The notes: generated from the letters alone by a model not told the origin. Shown: positions 42,886-52,092, counted from the first letter of the stretch. The stretch is DNA of 56,816 nt from Chlorobiales bacterium (GCA_022360275.1 JAKSDC010000206.1:1-56816); one strand, 5' to 3'. Translations and numbers: made by a program.

Positions 42886-44358
42886 ATGATAGATCAGAAT
42901 CAGTCGCAAGTTCTTGAAATACATGAAAGTAAAGCCGTGAACAAATCTTCGATCAATAGTGAATTTCTCACCCCTAACCAGATCGTTTCCCGTTTGGATA
43001 AATATATCATCGGTCAGCAGGATGCCAAGAAGGCCGTTGCCATCGCCCTCAGGAACCGTTTGCGCAGGCAGAACGTCAGTGACGAACTGCGTGACGAGAT
43101 CATGCCCAACAACATCATCATGATCGGACCCACCGGTGTCGGTAAAACCGAAATTGCACGCAGGCTTGCAAAGCTTGCCAATGCCCCTTTCGTCAAGGTT
43201 GAAGCTTCCAAGTTTACCGAGGTCGGTTATGTCGGGAGGGATGTCGAGTCGATGATCCGCGACCTGACCGATCAGGCGGTCAACATGGTGAGAAATGAAA
43301 AATCCGAAGAGGTTAAAGAAAAAGCGGCTGTTCTTGTGGAGGAGCGTTTGCTCGATATTTTGTTGCCGACAGTGCCGGCTTCTCCTTATGAAAGGGAAGA
43401 GGATGGCGGAGAGGGCGAGATTGCCGAGGATAAGGGAAGAGCCGATCTTGAAGATGCTATCAACCGAAAAAGCCGGGAAAAAATGCTCGAAAGGCTTCGC
43501 TCGGGCAGGATGGAGGATCGTCAGATCGAGATGGAGTTGAGCAGTGATTCCCATGGCGGCATGATGCAGATTTTCGGGCCGCTCGGGCAGATGGAGGAGC
43601 TTGGGGGAATTATGCAGGACCTCATGAGCGGTCTTCCGAAGAAACGTAAAAAAAGAAGAGTCACGATTGCCGAAGCGAGGAAGCTGTTGGAGCAGGAAGA
43701 GGTACAGAAACTCATCGATATGGATGCCGTGATAAAAGAAGCGGTGCGAAAGGTTGAGGAGTCCGGCATAGTGTTTGTTGACGAGATCGATAAAATTGCC
43801 GCTCCGACAACAGGGGGAGGAGGCAAAGGGCCTGACGTAAGCCGTGAAGGTGTTCAGCGTGATCTCCTGCCTATTGTCGAAGGCTCCAACGTGGCAACAA
43901 AACATGGAATGGTGAAAACCGACCATGTTTTGTTCATAGCCTCCGGCGCATTTCATGTCGCCAAACCTTCCGACCTGATTCCCGAACTCCAGGGACGTTT
44001 TCCTATTCGTGTCGAGCTGAAAAGCCTTACCGAAAAAGATTTCTACAAAATTCTCACTCAGCCGAAAAACGCCTTGATTAAACAATACAGGGCGCTCCTG
44101 CAAACCGAGGGCGTGGAACTTGAGTTTACGGACGAGGCGATCAGAGAACTTGCCGCTATCGCCGCGCAAGTCAATGAGTCAGTGGAAAATATCGGGGCCA
44201 GGCGACTGCACACAATCATGACGAATCTGCTCGAGGAGCTCATGTTCGAGATTCCTGAAAAATGCAGCGATGAAAAAATTGTCATCGACAAGGACATGGT
44301 TGGCGGGAAGCTGAGTGTGATTGTCAAGGACCGTGACCTGAGCCAGTATATCCTTTAG
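42886..44358 (+). CDS. hslU: ATP-dependent protease ATPase subunit HslU
   Basis: HslU unfolds substrates for HslV. The 490-residue AAA+ protein has LDKYIIGQQDAKKAVAIALRNR, the Walker A GPTGVGKTEIARRLAKL (residues 81-97), the EVGYVGRDVESMIRDL pore-region motif, Walker B GIVFVDEIDKIAAP and a C-terminal ENIGARRLHTIMTNLLEELMF. The ~24-residue N-terminal tail before LTPNQIV is a little longer than usual. It lies 49 bases after hslV. Confidence 0.95.
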   Translation: MIDQNQSQVLEIHESKAVNKSSINSEFLTPNQIVSRLDKYIIGQQDAKKAVAIALRNRLRRQNVSDELRDEIMPNNIIMIGPTGVGKTEIARRLAKLANAPFVKVEASKFTEVGYVGRDVESMIRDLTDQAVNMVRNEKSEEVKEKAAVLVEERLLDILLPTVPASPYEREEDGGEGEIAEDKGRADLEDAINRKSREKMLERLRSGRMEDRQIEMELSSDSHGGMMQIFGPLGQMEELGGIMQDLMSGLPKKRKKRRVTIAEARKLLEQEEVQKLIDMDAVIKEAVRKVEESGIVFVDEIDKIAAPTTGGGGKGPDVSREGVQRDLLPIVEGSNVATKHGMVKTDHVLFIASGAFHVAKPSDLIPELQGRFPIRVELKSLTEKDFYKILTQPKNALIKQYRALLQTEGVELEFTDEAIRELAAIAAQVNESVENIGARRLHTIMTNLLEELMFEIPEKCSDEKIVIDKDMVGGKLSVIVKDRDLSQYIL

Positions 44359-44584
44359 GGAAGAGGGGCAAGAAAGTTTCGAGTCCTGAGAGTCAAGTGT
44401 TCTATGCTCCATTCGCTGGATAGCTCGACAGCTTGCTGGCTGAATGGCTCTACGTCTCGGATTCTTTATTGCAAAAGAGGGTTGAGGAAGGGAGGCTGTG
44501 GAAGTAAAGCGGGAAAGCATGTGCAAGGATTCAATTGCCATGAGTCAATAGTCAATTAATAACGTAAACAACAAAGAACGACAT
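44359..44584. repeat. Intergenic GTCAA-rich and hairpin sequence after hslU
   Basis: The 226 bases include a hairpin-prone stretch CCATTC-GC-TGG (44409-44419) against CTGGCTGAATGG (44436-44447) and a GAGTCAATAGTCAATTA repeat near 44544-44560. Similar sequences lie at 15137-15280 and 46555-46590. No coding sequence is supported. Confidence 0.4.
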
Positions 44585-45310
44585 ATGATAAAACGTAACC
44601 AGATGGCCCGGACAGCAGAGGCCGTGACGGCGCCGAGAGTTTCAGCAGACGTGCAGACGAGAGTGGTCAACCAGGTCTATACATGGATGACGCTTGGACT
44701 TGCATTGACGGCGACAGTAGGCTACTATGTCTCGGAGAGCGAAATGCTCAGAAACCTCATTTTTTCCAACGGCCTGATCGTGATCGGGCTGATTGTTGCT
44801 CAGCTCGGGATAGTGGTTGGTTTGAGTGCCGGCATCAACCGTTTGTCCGGTTCGGTGGCAACCGGGCTGTTTATTCTTTATTCCGCGCTAACCGGTTTGA
44901 CCTTTTCAACCATTTTCCTGGTGTATACTGCAAGTTCCATCGCAAGCACTTTTTTCGTCACATCCGGGACATTTGCCGCAATGAGTGTATTTGGTTATAC
45001 CACCAAGCGTGATCTTACAAAACTCGGCAGTATAGCCTTCATGGCGCTTATCGGCGTTATCCTTGCATCGCTGGTCAATATGTTCATGCAGAATTCGATG
45101 CTCGAGCTCGGGATCAGTGTAATCGGAGTTCTGTTATTTACCGGTCTGACCGCCTATGATGCCCAGCGCATTAAAGAGATGGCGGCCATGGTTACTGACG
45201 GTGAGTCAGAAGCGAAGGTTTCTGTGATGGGTGCGCTGTCGCTTTACCTGAATTTTATCAACCTGTTTCTTATGCTGCTCCGTTTTCTTGGGGTTGCGCG
45301 TAATGAGTGA
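44585..45310 (+). CDS. BAX inhibitor-1 (YccA/YbhL) family membrane protein
   Basis: The 241-residue protein has seven hydrophobic segments and the family pattern: RVVNQVYTWMTLGLALTATVGYYV at the first helix, YSALTGLTFSTIFLVYTASSIASTF, then the last loop LTAYDAQRIKEMAAMV and a final helix LYLNFINLFLMLLRFLG. Bacterial members act as calcium-leak channels or modulate FtsH-type proteases. ATG 44585 or ATG 44603 are possible starts. It is coupled to aroQ by a TGATG overlap. Confidence 0.87.
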   Translation: MIKRNQMARTAEAVTAPRVSADVQTRVVNQVYTWMTLGLALTATVGYYVSESEMLRNLIFSNGLIVIGLIVAQLGIVVGLSAGINRLSGSVATGLFILYSALTGLTFSTIFLVYTASSIASTFFVTSGTFAAMSVFGYTTKRDLTKLGSIAFMALIGVILASLVNMFMQNSMLELGISVIGVLLFTGLTAYDAQRIKEMAAMVTDGESEAKVSVMGALSLYLNFINLFLMLLRFLGVARNE

Positions 45311-45756
45311 TGGATATTCTTTCAATTCTTGTACTTAACGGTCCCAACCTTTCGAGGCTCGGAAAGCGTGAGCCGGAAATATACGGCAATCACACTCTTG
45401 ATGACATCAATCGGGAACTCACGGAAGCGTTTCCGGGTATTTCCTTTGATTTTTTCCAGTCCGAAGAAGAAGGAGAGCTTCTGGAAAAGCTCTTTCATTG
45501 CGAAGACCAAGGGAACTGCAACGGAGTAATACTCAATGCAGGGGCGCTTACTCACTATTCGATTGCTTTGCGGGATGCTATCGGTGCTATCAGTATACCC
45601 GTTATCGAAGTTCATCTTTCGAACATTTATGCGCGCGAGGAATTTCGGCGAACATCGGTGATTTCCGAAGTATGCAGCGGCGTCATCAGTGGATTCGGAG
45701 CGAACAGTTACCATCTCGGTGTTCGAGGTCTTATAGGTATGCAGGAGCTCAAGTGA
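45310..45756 (+). CDS. aroQ: 3-dehydroquinate dehydratase, type II
   Basis: AroQ makes 3-dehydroshikimate in the shikimate pathway. The ATG at 45310 overlaps the upstream stop and gives 148 residues, close to type II enzymes. Catalytic-site patterns are LNGPNLSRLGKREPEIYG (Tyr of the lid), NAGALTHYSIALRDAI and PVIEVHLSNIYAREEFRRTS (His and Arg). The NAGA and FFQSEEEGEL segments vary from the commonest NPGA and RQSNHEG. It is a single copy in the window. Confidence 0.92.
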   Translation: MDILSILVLNGPNLSRLGKREPEIYGNHTLDDINRELTEAFPGISFDFFQSEEEGELLEKLFHCEDQGNCNGVILNAGALTHYSIALRDAIGAISIPVIEVHLSNIYAREEFRRTSVISEVCSGVISGFGANSYHLGVRGLIGMQELK

Positions 45757-45923
45757 GTGTTTTTTTGAACCCTCCATGGATAAAACGAAAAAACATTGTA
45801 CCTTTGTGTAAATTCGGGGCTTTATACGATTGCACTATGAACGGAGAGTAACGTATACGCACCTTCGTCCGCTGGTTGTTCAATCAGGGGTTGAAACGTG
45901 TGTTTAATTACTCGGGAGGCCGA

Positions 45924-46532
45924 ATGACAAGCAAGCATTTGTTGGGTTTACTTTGTCTGACCATTGTTCTTTTCTCTTCTTTGCCGGCTCGAGCAGGTTC
46001 CCCTTATGCAGGACTGACTGTCGGTCTGGCGTATTTGAATGATTCAAATCTCAAGGGTTCAAAAAGCGGTGATCTGAGCTACGACGATGGAGAGGCCTAC
46101 AGCTATGCTCATGGTTTGAACATAGGTCGTGTGAGGCTTGAAGGAGAGATCGGGTATCAGAAAAACGATTTTGATACATTTGGCTCGGATGGCATAGCAG
46201 CCGAGGGCGACCTTTCCATTCTTTCTCTGCTTGCGAACGGTTATTACTATTGCGAGATCGGCGACAGCAAAATTGTTCCGATTCTCAGTGCCGGTATCGG
46301 TGTAGCCAATGTCGAGTATGAGGACGATATTGACGAATTCAGCGAAGATGATATCGTTCTTGCCTATCAGGTTGGAGCAGGTTTGGGGGTGAAGGTTTCT
46401 CCTTCGGTGACGGTCAATGCAATGTACCGCTATTTTTCAACCCAGGACGCAAGTTTTCAGGAAGCGGGAGACGATATCGAGCTCGATATTTCAAGTCATA
46501 ATGTTTTGGTCGGCCTGAAAGTCGATTTCTAA
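45924..46532 (+). CDS. Outer-membrane beta-barrel protein
   Basis: From ATG 45924, which has GGGAGG a few bases upstream, the 202-residue precursor carries a signal peptide ending ARA|GSPY. It then has alternating hydrophobic strands with Tyr/Phe ends: YAGLTVGLAYLND, SILSLLANGYYYCEIG, VSPSVTVNAMYRYF and a last strand HNVLVGLKVDF ending in Phe. This is an OmpA/OprF-like 8-strand barrel pattern. The loops are acidic (YEDDIDEFSEDD). No function beyond a porin or structural protein can be stated. Confidence 0.8.
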   Translation: MTSKHLLGLLCLTIVLFSSLPARAGSPYAGLTVGLAYLNDSNLKGSKSGDLSYDDGEAYSYAHGLNIGRVRLEGEIGYQKNDFDTFGSDGIAAEGDLSILSLLANGYYYCEIGDSKIVPILSAGIGVANVEYEDDIDEFSEDDIVLAYQVGAGLGVKVSPSVTVNAMYRYFSTQDASFQEAGDDIELDISSHNVLVGLKVDF

Positions 46533-46664
46533 GGGTACCTTTTCAAATGGCATTCTCCATTAGTCAATCGTCGTCAATATTCGTTTTTTCTTTTCCTCTC
46601 TCTTTGTAGACTGCTTACTGAAGACTGTAGAGTTTTTTCTCCGCTCCCGGATTCCACCTTACAC

Positions 46665-47510
46665 CTAATCGATCTTTTTCGAGAGTTTTTTGATCAGGAT
46701 GCGGATGTTTTGCAGCCTTCGTTCGTCGCTTTTCATCAGCACCGGTTTGTTCAGTGCTTCCTGAAGCACCTGAACAGCTTCAGGGTAACGCTTCACGTCG
46801 CGATACAGTTTCCCGAGTTCGTGGTAGTGCCGGATAACCCTGGGGTTCAATGCAATGGCCTTTTTAAGCATTTTTTCGGCTTCTTCGTGGCTTCCTTCAG
46901 GCAGCGACCCCAGAAACGTCTTTGCGAAAACTTTTTCCAGCCATCCCATTTCGGCGATCTCCCGATTAAAAGAACCGAGGATCGACAGGGCCACATCATC
47001 ATTTGGGTTCAGTTCAAGTGCACGGTCAAGCTCGCTCTTTATGATATTGGCGCGCTTGATTTTCTCTCTTGGGCCTGCATTGTCGGCAAGAACACCAAGG
47101 GATGCCGCAAGCCAGGTATGTCCTTCCGCAATATTTTCATTGCTTTTGATGCTTGCCTCGGCATGCTGCACCGCTTTTTCGTAATACGGTTGACGCTCTT
47201 GGGTGTTTTCGGGAGAAAGAGCTTCACCCATGCCGACATAAAGGCGGGCCAGCCTCCAGTTGGTATCGGCATTTTCGGGATCTTCTTCAAGGATCGATGA
47301 ATAAAGCGAATCGGCAGCCTCGTAATTCATTGTGTAAAAAGCCAAATCGGCTTTTTGAAGAGTGTCGGAAAGATTCTGTTGTCTGGATGAGGTTTTTTGT
47401 GGTTTTGCGGCGTAAGAGAGGTTTCCTGCAGGGAAAATACCTGAATAGTTACCGCAGAGAAGAACGGCTGTCAGTAAAAAAAATGCCGGGGTCGTTGTTT
47501 TACAGCTCAT
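46665..47510 (-). CDS. TPR-repeat protein, RMD-like
   Basis: The 281-residue protein has a signal peptide or membrane start (FFLLTAVLLCGNYSGIFPAG), then TPR repeats: AADSLYSSILEEDPENADTNWRLARLYVGMGE, a block with IAEGHTWLAASLG-VLADNAGPREKIKRANII, and a final PEAVQVLQEALNKP. The middle phrase with DNAGPREKIK and ELNPNDDVALSILG resembles the RMD family of TPR proteins. It is likely periplasmic, scaffolding other proteins. Unknown partners. Confidence 0.75.
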   Translation of the reverse strand: MSCKTTTPAFFLLTAVLLCGNYSGIFPAGNLSYAAKPQKTSSRQQNLSDTLQKADLAFYTMNYEAADSLYSSILEEDPENADTNWRLARLYVGMGEALSPENTQERQPYYEKAVQHAEASIKSNENIAEGHTWLAASLGVLADNAGPREKIKRANIIKSELDRALELNPNDDVALSILGSFNREIAEMGWLEKVFAKTFLGSLPEGSHEEAEKMLKKAIALNPRVIRHYHELGKLYRDVKRYPEAVQVLQEALNKPVLMKSDERRLQNIRILIKKLSKKID

Positions 47511-47576
47511 AACTCTCTTTTGATGAATGGCCCGGTTATCACGCTCTTTTGATTTGAAATAGCTTCGTTTATTCTC

Positions 47577-48077
47577 TTATCGGAACCAAAGTGAGTCCGG
47601 ATACTTTTCGTGAAGCTTTCTGTCCATTCCGAGCCAATGTCCTGAAGGAAAAATCATCATGAGCACCGAGTACACCATAAAGGGGGGAAGTGTAAGGTTG
47701 TAGTATCCTCCTGCGGCGAAATTAAGCACGAGGAAGAGTGCAAAAGCAGCGTTTAGCCGGACAACGAGACCGAGGACAAGGGAGATGCCGATAATGAGCT
47801 CTCCGACGGTTACAATCCAGGCAATCGGCAGAGCCAGCGGGATAGCGAAGTGCTCAAGATACAACGCCTGAAAAGAGCCTGGAACGAGTTCGCCAAGTCT
47901 CTGGGTGAAATAGTCACGCATAAGGTCGGTCCAGAGCCATCCTTTCACCAGTTTGTGCCAGAAGCCATAGAGAAAAAATGCGGCAAAAAGGTAGCGGCCT
48001 ACAAGAAAAAGGAAAATGCCGATAGTTTTAAGCGGGTGTTTTTTCAGGTAGCCGGATGACCATTCGAAATCAGTCAT
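47577..48077 (-). CDS. DoxX-family membrane protein
   Basis: The 166-residue protein has four hydrophobic segments and DoxX-like phrases: YLFAAFFLYGFWHKLVKG, LPIAWIVTVGELIIGISLVLGLVVR and LNAAFALFLVLNFAAGG. DoxX-type proteins are small quinone-linked or thiosulfate-associated membrane proteins in some archaea. In bacteria the role is often unknown. Sulfur metabolism is a tempting link here but not shown. Confidence 0.8.
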   Translation of the reverse strand: MTDFEWSSGYLKKHPLKTIGIFLFLVGRYLFAAFFLYGFWHKLVKGWLWTDLMRDYFTQRLGELVPGSFQALYLEHFAIPLALPIAWIVTVGELIIGISLVLGLVVRLNAAFALFLVLNFAAGGYYNLTLPPFMVYSVLMMIFPSGHWLGMDRKLHEKYPDSLWFR

Positions 48078-48157
48078 GTCAAAAAGTATGGAGCGTTAAC
48101 ACATTTTTAATAATATACGCACAAGATAGATAAGTGAGTAGTTACACGTCAACAATC

Positions 48158-50596
48158 CTACATCATACTCTGCGGGTCGACATCGATGGTAATGGAGAGA
48201 TTGTTTCGGCTGTATTTGCTCATCAGGGAATATTGCTGCTTTTTCAGGAAATCGGCAGAGACCTTTTTGCCGGGAAATTTCAGCAGGACCTGATAACGGA
48301 AACGCCCTCTGATACGGGCGATACCGGCAGGGGCCGGTCCGAGCACAAGACAGGTTTCCGGGGAAACGCGGGGTTTGAGTGCTTCGGCAAATTCACCCGC
48401 AGCTGTTTCAGCGGTATTTTCTTCGGGAGCCGAGAACTCGCAGGAAACAAGTTTTGCGAAAGGGGGGTAGAGCAACGTTTTTCTCGCCTGGAGGTCCTGT
48501 CGGTAATACTTTTCATAACTGCCGTGCAGCAGAAAAGTGAAGACCTCGTTATCGGTATTGTATGTCTGGAGGTAGACTTCACCGGAAATCTTCGATCTGC
48601 CTGCACGACCGGCTACCTGCATGAGCAGCGAAAAAAGCCGCTCTCCGGCTCTGAAGTCGGGAAGGTTGAGGCCGATATCCGCCATAAGCACGCCGACAAG
48701 ACTCACATCCGGAAAGTCGAGACCCTTGGCCACCATCTGCGTGCCGAGCAGGATGCGCGCTTTTTTCTCATGGAAATCGTTCAGGATCATGGTGTGAGCT
48801 CCTTTTACGCCGGTGGTATCGACATCCATGCGAAGTATTTTTTCTTCGGGAAAAAGGGTGCGGAGCTCCTCTTCAATACGCTCGGTGCCGCTGCTTTTAT
48901 ACAGGATGTTGTCCGAAGAGCAGTGGCGGCATTTTTCCTTATAGATAACCGCGTGACCACAGTAATGGCAGCGGAGATGACGGCTGGCCGCATGGTATAC
49001 CATGGGTATGTTGCAGTGGCTGCACGTCGGGGTTTGTCCGCATTCCAGGCAGAGCAGGCTTCCTGCGAAACCTCTTCTGTTCTGCAGAAGGATAACCTGT
49101 TCATTTCGATCAAGCCTTTTTCTGATCTCTTCATAAAGAACGTCAGAAATGGAGAAAGAAACTTTCCGGTTTTCCCGCATGGGAATGAGTTTTACCGTAG
49201 GCACGGTTGCGCCGTCAACCCTGCCCGGGAGGTTCAGCAGATTGTATTTTCCAGTTTCGGCATTGTAAAACGATTCGAATGAGGGCGTGGCCGATCCAAG
49301 GACGCAGACAGCTCCTTCGAGCTTTGCCCTCATGACAGCCGTATCCCTTCCATGGTACCGTGGAGTTCTGTCCTGTTTGTAGGCAGTGTCATGTTCCTCG
49401 TCTACAATAATGGCGCCGACGTTTTCCAATGGTGCGAAAACTGTTGAGCGTGGGCCGAGCGCTATTCTTGCTCTCCCGGTCCGCAGTTTTTGCCAGGCAT
49501 TGTATTTTTCCTGGTTGTTCATAGCGCTGTGTAAAATCTGGATATCGTCTCCGAAATGCTGCCGGAACCGGGATGCGGTCTGAGGGGTAAGCGATATTTC
49601 CGGTACCAGTACGATGGCAGTTTTGCCGGCGGAAATGACTTCTTTGAGCAGTTCAATGTAAACGATTGTCTTTCCGCTGCCTGTGATACCATGGAGGAGA
49701 TATGTTTTAAATGCCTCAGCCTGGAATCCCGTTACGAGTTTGTCAAGTGTTTGTCGCTGAGCTTCCGTAAGACGTTTGATGATTTTGGAGGGTTCGGTAA
49801 ACCCGTCTGAAAATCCGATCTCAGTTTCAATTTTTACCGGTTCGAAGATCCCTTTTCTTACCAGTTCGCGTGCAGTTCCTTTTGTCGCTCCGATCTGTTC
49901 AGGAAAACCCCAGGACATTTCCAGTTCATGCAGTCGTTTTACCGCTTCAGCTTGACGGGGAGCCCTGGACAGGTTTTTCAGCAGCGATTCGCTGAAAGGT
50001 TGTTTGAGGCGATAGGCTGTTTTTGTTTTCGGTTTTGTGGATTGAAATGTTTTTTTCAGGGTGATCAATCCGCCCCGTTCCATTTCGATCAGCGTTCGGT
50101 AAAGGTTGTGTTTGCCGAGTCTGCTTTCAAGCTGTTTAACCGTCAGCTTTTCTTTTTGCTGAAGAAGTCGAAGAATCTCTTTGCGTAAACGGGTAGAGAC
50201 AACTTTCCGATCATTGCTGCTCATGAGCTGGAAATCGGTAAGCTCGACGATTTCGCTGACTTTTGTTTTAAGAGGTGCAGGCAAGACGGCACTAATGGCT
50301 TCAATCGGGCGGGTCATGTAATAATCGGCTACCCATGAGGCCAATTGGAGGGTAACCGGGGTGAGAACCGGCATCCCTCTGTTGAGAATGTCGGTTACAA
50401 TGCCTTCTGGCTTTTTTTCTGTAGCCTTGTCGAGTATCTTGGTTACGTAGCCTATAACGCTCCGTCTGGCATTGTTTGCCGGAGAAAACAATACCTGGCA
50501 GCCGGGCAGAAGATCCGTTGCCAGATTTTCCTGTACAATTACGAGTAGCGGCTCATCGCGCAGGTAGTAATTGGCATGTAGTAATGCGAGATGCAT
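48158..50596 (-). CDS. priA: Primosomal protein N' (replication restart helicase)
   Basis: From ATG 50596 the protein has 812 residues, in the upper range for PriA. It has the HGITGSGKT Walker A, the DEEHD box of motif II, the GSATPSFESF block and a zinc-binding cluster (CLECGQTPTCSHC and CHYCGHAVIYKEKCRHC). Helicase-C residues such as ILLGTQMVAKGLDFPDVSLVGV and VAGRAGRS are also present. It loads the replicative helicase at stalled forks. The upstream ATG 50632 lies before the terminator of adk and is unlikely. Confidence 0.93.
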   Translation of the reverse strand: MHLALLHANYYLRDEPLLVIVQENLATDLLPGCQVLFSPANNARRSVIGYVTKILDKATEKKPEGIVTDILNRGMPVLTPVTLQLASWVADYYMTRPIEAISAVLPAPLKTKVSEIVELTDFQLMSSNDRKVVSTRLRKEILRLLQQKEKLTVKQLESRLGKHNLYRTLIEMERGGLITLKKTFQSTKPKTKTAYRLKQPFSESLLKNLSRAPRQAEAVKRLHELEMSWGFPEQIGATKGTARELVRKGIFEPVKIETEIGFSDGFTEPSKIIKRLTEAQRQTLDKLVTGFQAEAFKTYLLHGITGSGKTIVYIELLKEVISAGKTAIVLVPEISLTPQTASRFRQHFGDDIQILHSAMNNQEKYNAWQKLRTGRARIALGPRSTVFAPLENVGAIIVDEEHDTAYKQDRTPRYHGRDTAVMRAKLEGAVCVLGSATPSFESFYNAETGKYNLLNLPGRVDGATVPTVKLIPMRENRKVSFSISDVLYEEIRKRLDRNEQVILLQNRRGFAGSLLCLECGQTPTCSHCNIPMVYHAASRHLRCHYCGHAVIYKEKCRHCSSDNILYKSSGTERIEEELRTLFPEEKILRMDVDTTGVKGAHTMILNDFHEKKARILLGTQMVAKGLDFPDVSLVGVLMADIGLNLPDFRAGERLFSLLMQVAGRAGRSKISGEVYLQTYNTDNEVFTFLLHGSYEKYYRQDLQARKTLLYPPFAKLVSCEFSAPEENTAETAAGEFAEALKPRVSPETCLVLGPAPAGIARIRGRFRYQVLLKFPGKKVSADFLKKQQYSLMSKYSRNNLSITIDVDPQSMM

Positions 50597-50612
50597 GGAT
50601 AATGAGCGTGCA

Positions 50613-50650
50613 ATAAAAAAGTCAGTGCACATTTTCTCTACACTGACTTT
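50613..50650 (-). terminator. Rho-independent terminator of adk
   Basis: Read on the minus strand, AAAGTCAGTG (50650-50641) pairs with CACTGACTTT (50627-50618) around a 13-base loop, followed by TTTTTTATT (50620-50612 read in reverse). It lies 27 bases after the adk stop (50678) and ahead of the priA ATG at 50596. The two genes therefore should not share all transcripts. Confidence 0.75.
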
Positions 50651-50677
50651 AATAATAAAAAATGTGAAAAGAATATC

Positions 50678-51334
50678 TCAGTTTTGAAGAACGCTGAGAA
50701 TTTTATCCTTTATCTCATCGACGCTTCCTGTTCCCTTGATGCTGCTGAACCGGGGAGCATTCGGGTCACAGTTCTGTCCCCATTTCCGGTAATACTCGAT
50801 AAGAGGCGCGGTCTCTTTGTGATAAATGTCGAGGCGTTTGCGCACGGTTTCCTCACTGTCGTCCTCACGTTGAACAAGCGGTTCTCCCGTGACATCGTCC
50901 GCGCCTTCTTTGACAGGAGGATTGAATAAAACATGATAGGTCCTGCCTGAAGCAAGATGCACGCGCCTGCCGCTCATACGTTGAATAATTTCTTCATCAT
51001 CGACTTCGATGTCAATGACGTGATTGATTGTGATATCGTCTTTTTTCAAAGCTTCGGCCTGGGCGATAGTGCGGGGAAACCCGTCAAACAGGCAGCCGTT
51101 TTCACAATCAGATTGTTTCAGTCTCTCGTTGACCAACCCGAGAATGATATCATCTGAAACCAGTTGGCCGGCATCCATAACTTTCTTGGCTTCAAGACCG
51201 AGAGGAGAGCCCTCCTTGATGGCGGCACGAAGCATGTCGCCCGTGGAAATTTGCGGAATACTGAATGTGGAGGCAATAAACCGGGCCTGGGTCCCTTTGC
51301 CTGCACCAGGAGCCCCAAGTAAAATAATTCTCAT
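50678..51334 (-). CDS. adk: Adenylate kinase
   Basis: The 218-residue protein interconverts AMP, ADP and ATP. It has P-loop GAPGAGKGT (residues 7-15), STGDMLRAA, FDGFPRT and the DVTGEPLVQREDDSEETVRKRL block in the lid region. The lid lacks the four zinc cysteines (GRRVHLASGRTYHVLFNPP), so it is the non-zinc type. It precedes a clear terminator. Confidence 0.95.
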   Translation of the reverse strand: MRIILLGAPGAGKGTQARFIASTFSIPQISTGDMLRAAIKEGSPLGLEAKKVMDAGQLVSDDIILGLVNERLKQSDCENGCLFDGFPRTIAQAEALKKDDITINHVIDIEVDDEEIIQRMSGRRVHLASGRTYHVLFNPPVKEGADDVTGEPLVQREDDSEETVRKRLDIYHKETAPLIEYYRKWGQNCDPNAPRFSSIKGTGSVDEIKDKILSVLQN

Positions 51335-51354
51335 AATGCCGGGTTCTTGGGTTG

Positions 51355-52092
51355 CTATTTTTTGAGCTTGATAACTTTGACCTTTGTTCTGGATGGTTTT
51401 TTCTCGGAAGAAGAACTTTCACCATTCGCAGTCGCAGAGTTTGCCGGGATTTCTTTTTTCTCTGGAGAAGAGGATTTCAGAGTGGCGCCGTTGGGTTTAG
51501 CGGCAGGCTTGAAAGGGATGGTCTGCTTGGCTGGTTTTTTCTTTTCCTCGGCAGGCTTTGTCTGGAAATTGGCATTGTCAAAGAGTTCCTGCATTGCCTG
51601 TGTCTGGCCTTTTGGATCAAGAGACCTGAACAGATACTCGTCATCCTTGATGTGGGACTTTCTGAATTCAAAATCAAGAGCTGAAAGCATCATTCGGATC
51701 ACTCTCCGGCTTTCTCCCAAATCACCGCGTGAATCAATGTCAGTTTCGGCTTTGGCGTTTATGGTGGTGATGGATTTGCCGTTACGGTCTTTCTCTTCGG
51801 AGAGGCCGAACGTTACCATGATTTTGGTGCCGAGAAGGGCAAAGGAAGAAACTTCGGCGCGAATCATCGTCATGCCGCCAACCGAGGTTTTCTTGTTTTT
51901 AAGATTCCAACCTACCCAGTTTTCTATTTTATCGACAATGAAATGAGCAACTTCTTTGGCAGGTTTGGAAAAACGCCTGACTTTCAGCTCTTCGAAAACA
52001 GGATTCTCGGAAGTTTGATTGGCATTTCCCGTAAGGCCGTGATATGCTTTGTTCAATTCGTTTCTGAAGGGAATAAAATCCAGTAGATCCAT
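51355..52092 (-). CDS. Unrecognised protein with a basic Lys/Pro/Ser-rich tail
   Basis: From ATG at 52092 the protein has 245 residues; the frame extends upstream to 52167 but there overlaps rlmN. Residues 1-165 look folded (DFIPFRNELNKAYHG, EVAHFIVDKIENWVGWNLK, ISSFALLG-TKIMVTFGL), and the tail from about 170 is low-complexity Lys, Pro, Ala, Ser and Glu ending KVKVIKLKK. A nucleic-acid or membrane-surface binding tail is possible. It sits between adk and rlmN on the same strand. I cannot name a family. Confidence 0.7.
   Translation of the reverse strand: MDLLDFIPFRNELNKAYHGLTGNANQTSENPVFEELKVRRFSKPAKEVAHFIVDKIENWVGWNLKNKKTSVGGMTMIRAEVSSFALLGTKIMVTFGLSEEKDRNGKSITTINAKAETDIDSRGDLGESRRVIRMMLSALDFEFRKSHIKDDEYLFRSLDPKGQTQAMQELFDNANFQTKPAEEKKKPAKQTIPFKPAAKPNGATLKSSSPEKKEIPANSATANGESSSSEKKPSRTKVKVIKLKK

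Noticed and set aside
42817..44169. Long minus-strand frame (450 codons) opposite hslU
   Set aside because: It is the antisense shadow of a strongly conserved gene and has no recognisable motifs.
45796..45827. Promoter TTGTAC-N20-TTATAC ahead of the outer-membrane barrel gene
   Set aside because: The 20-base spacing is too long for a usual sigma70 promoter.
48134..49282. Long plus-strand frame (382 codons) opposite priA
   Set aside because: It is antisense to the conserved helicase domains of priA, with no domain pattern of its own.
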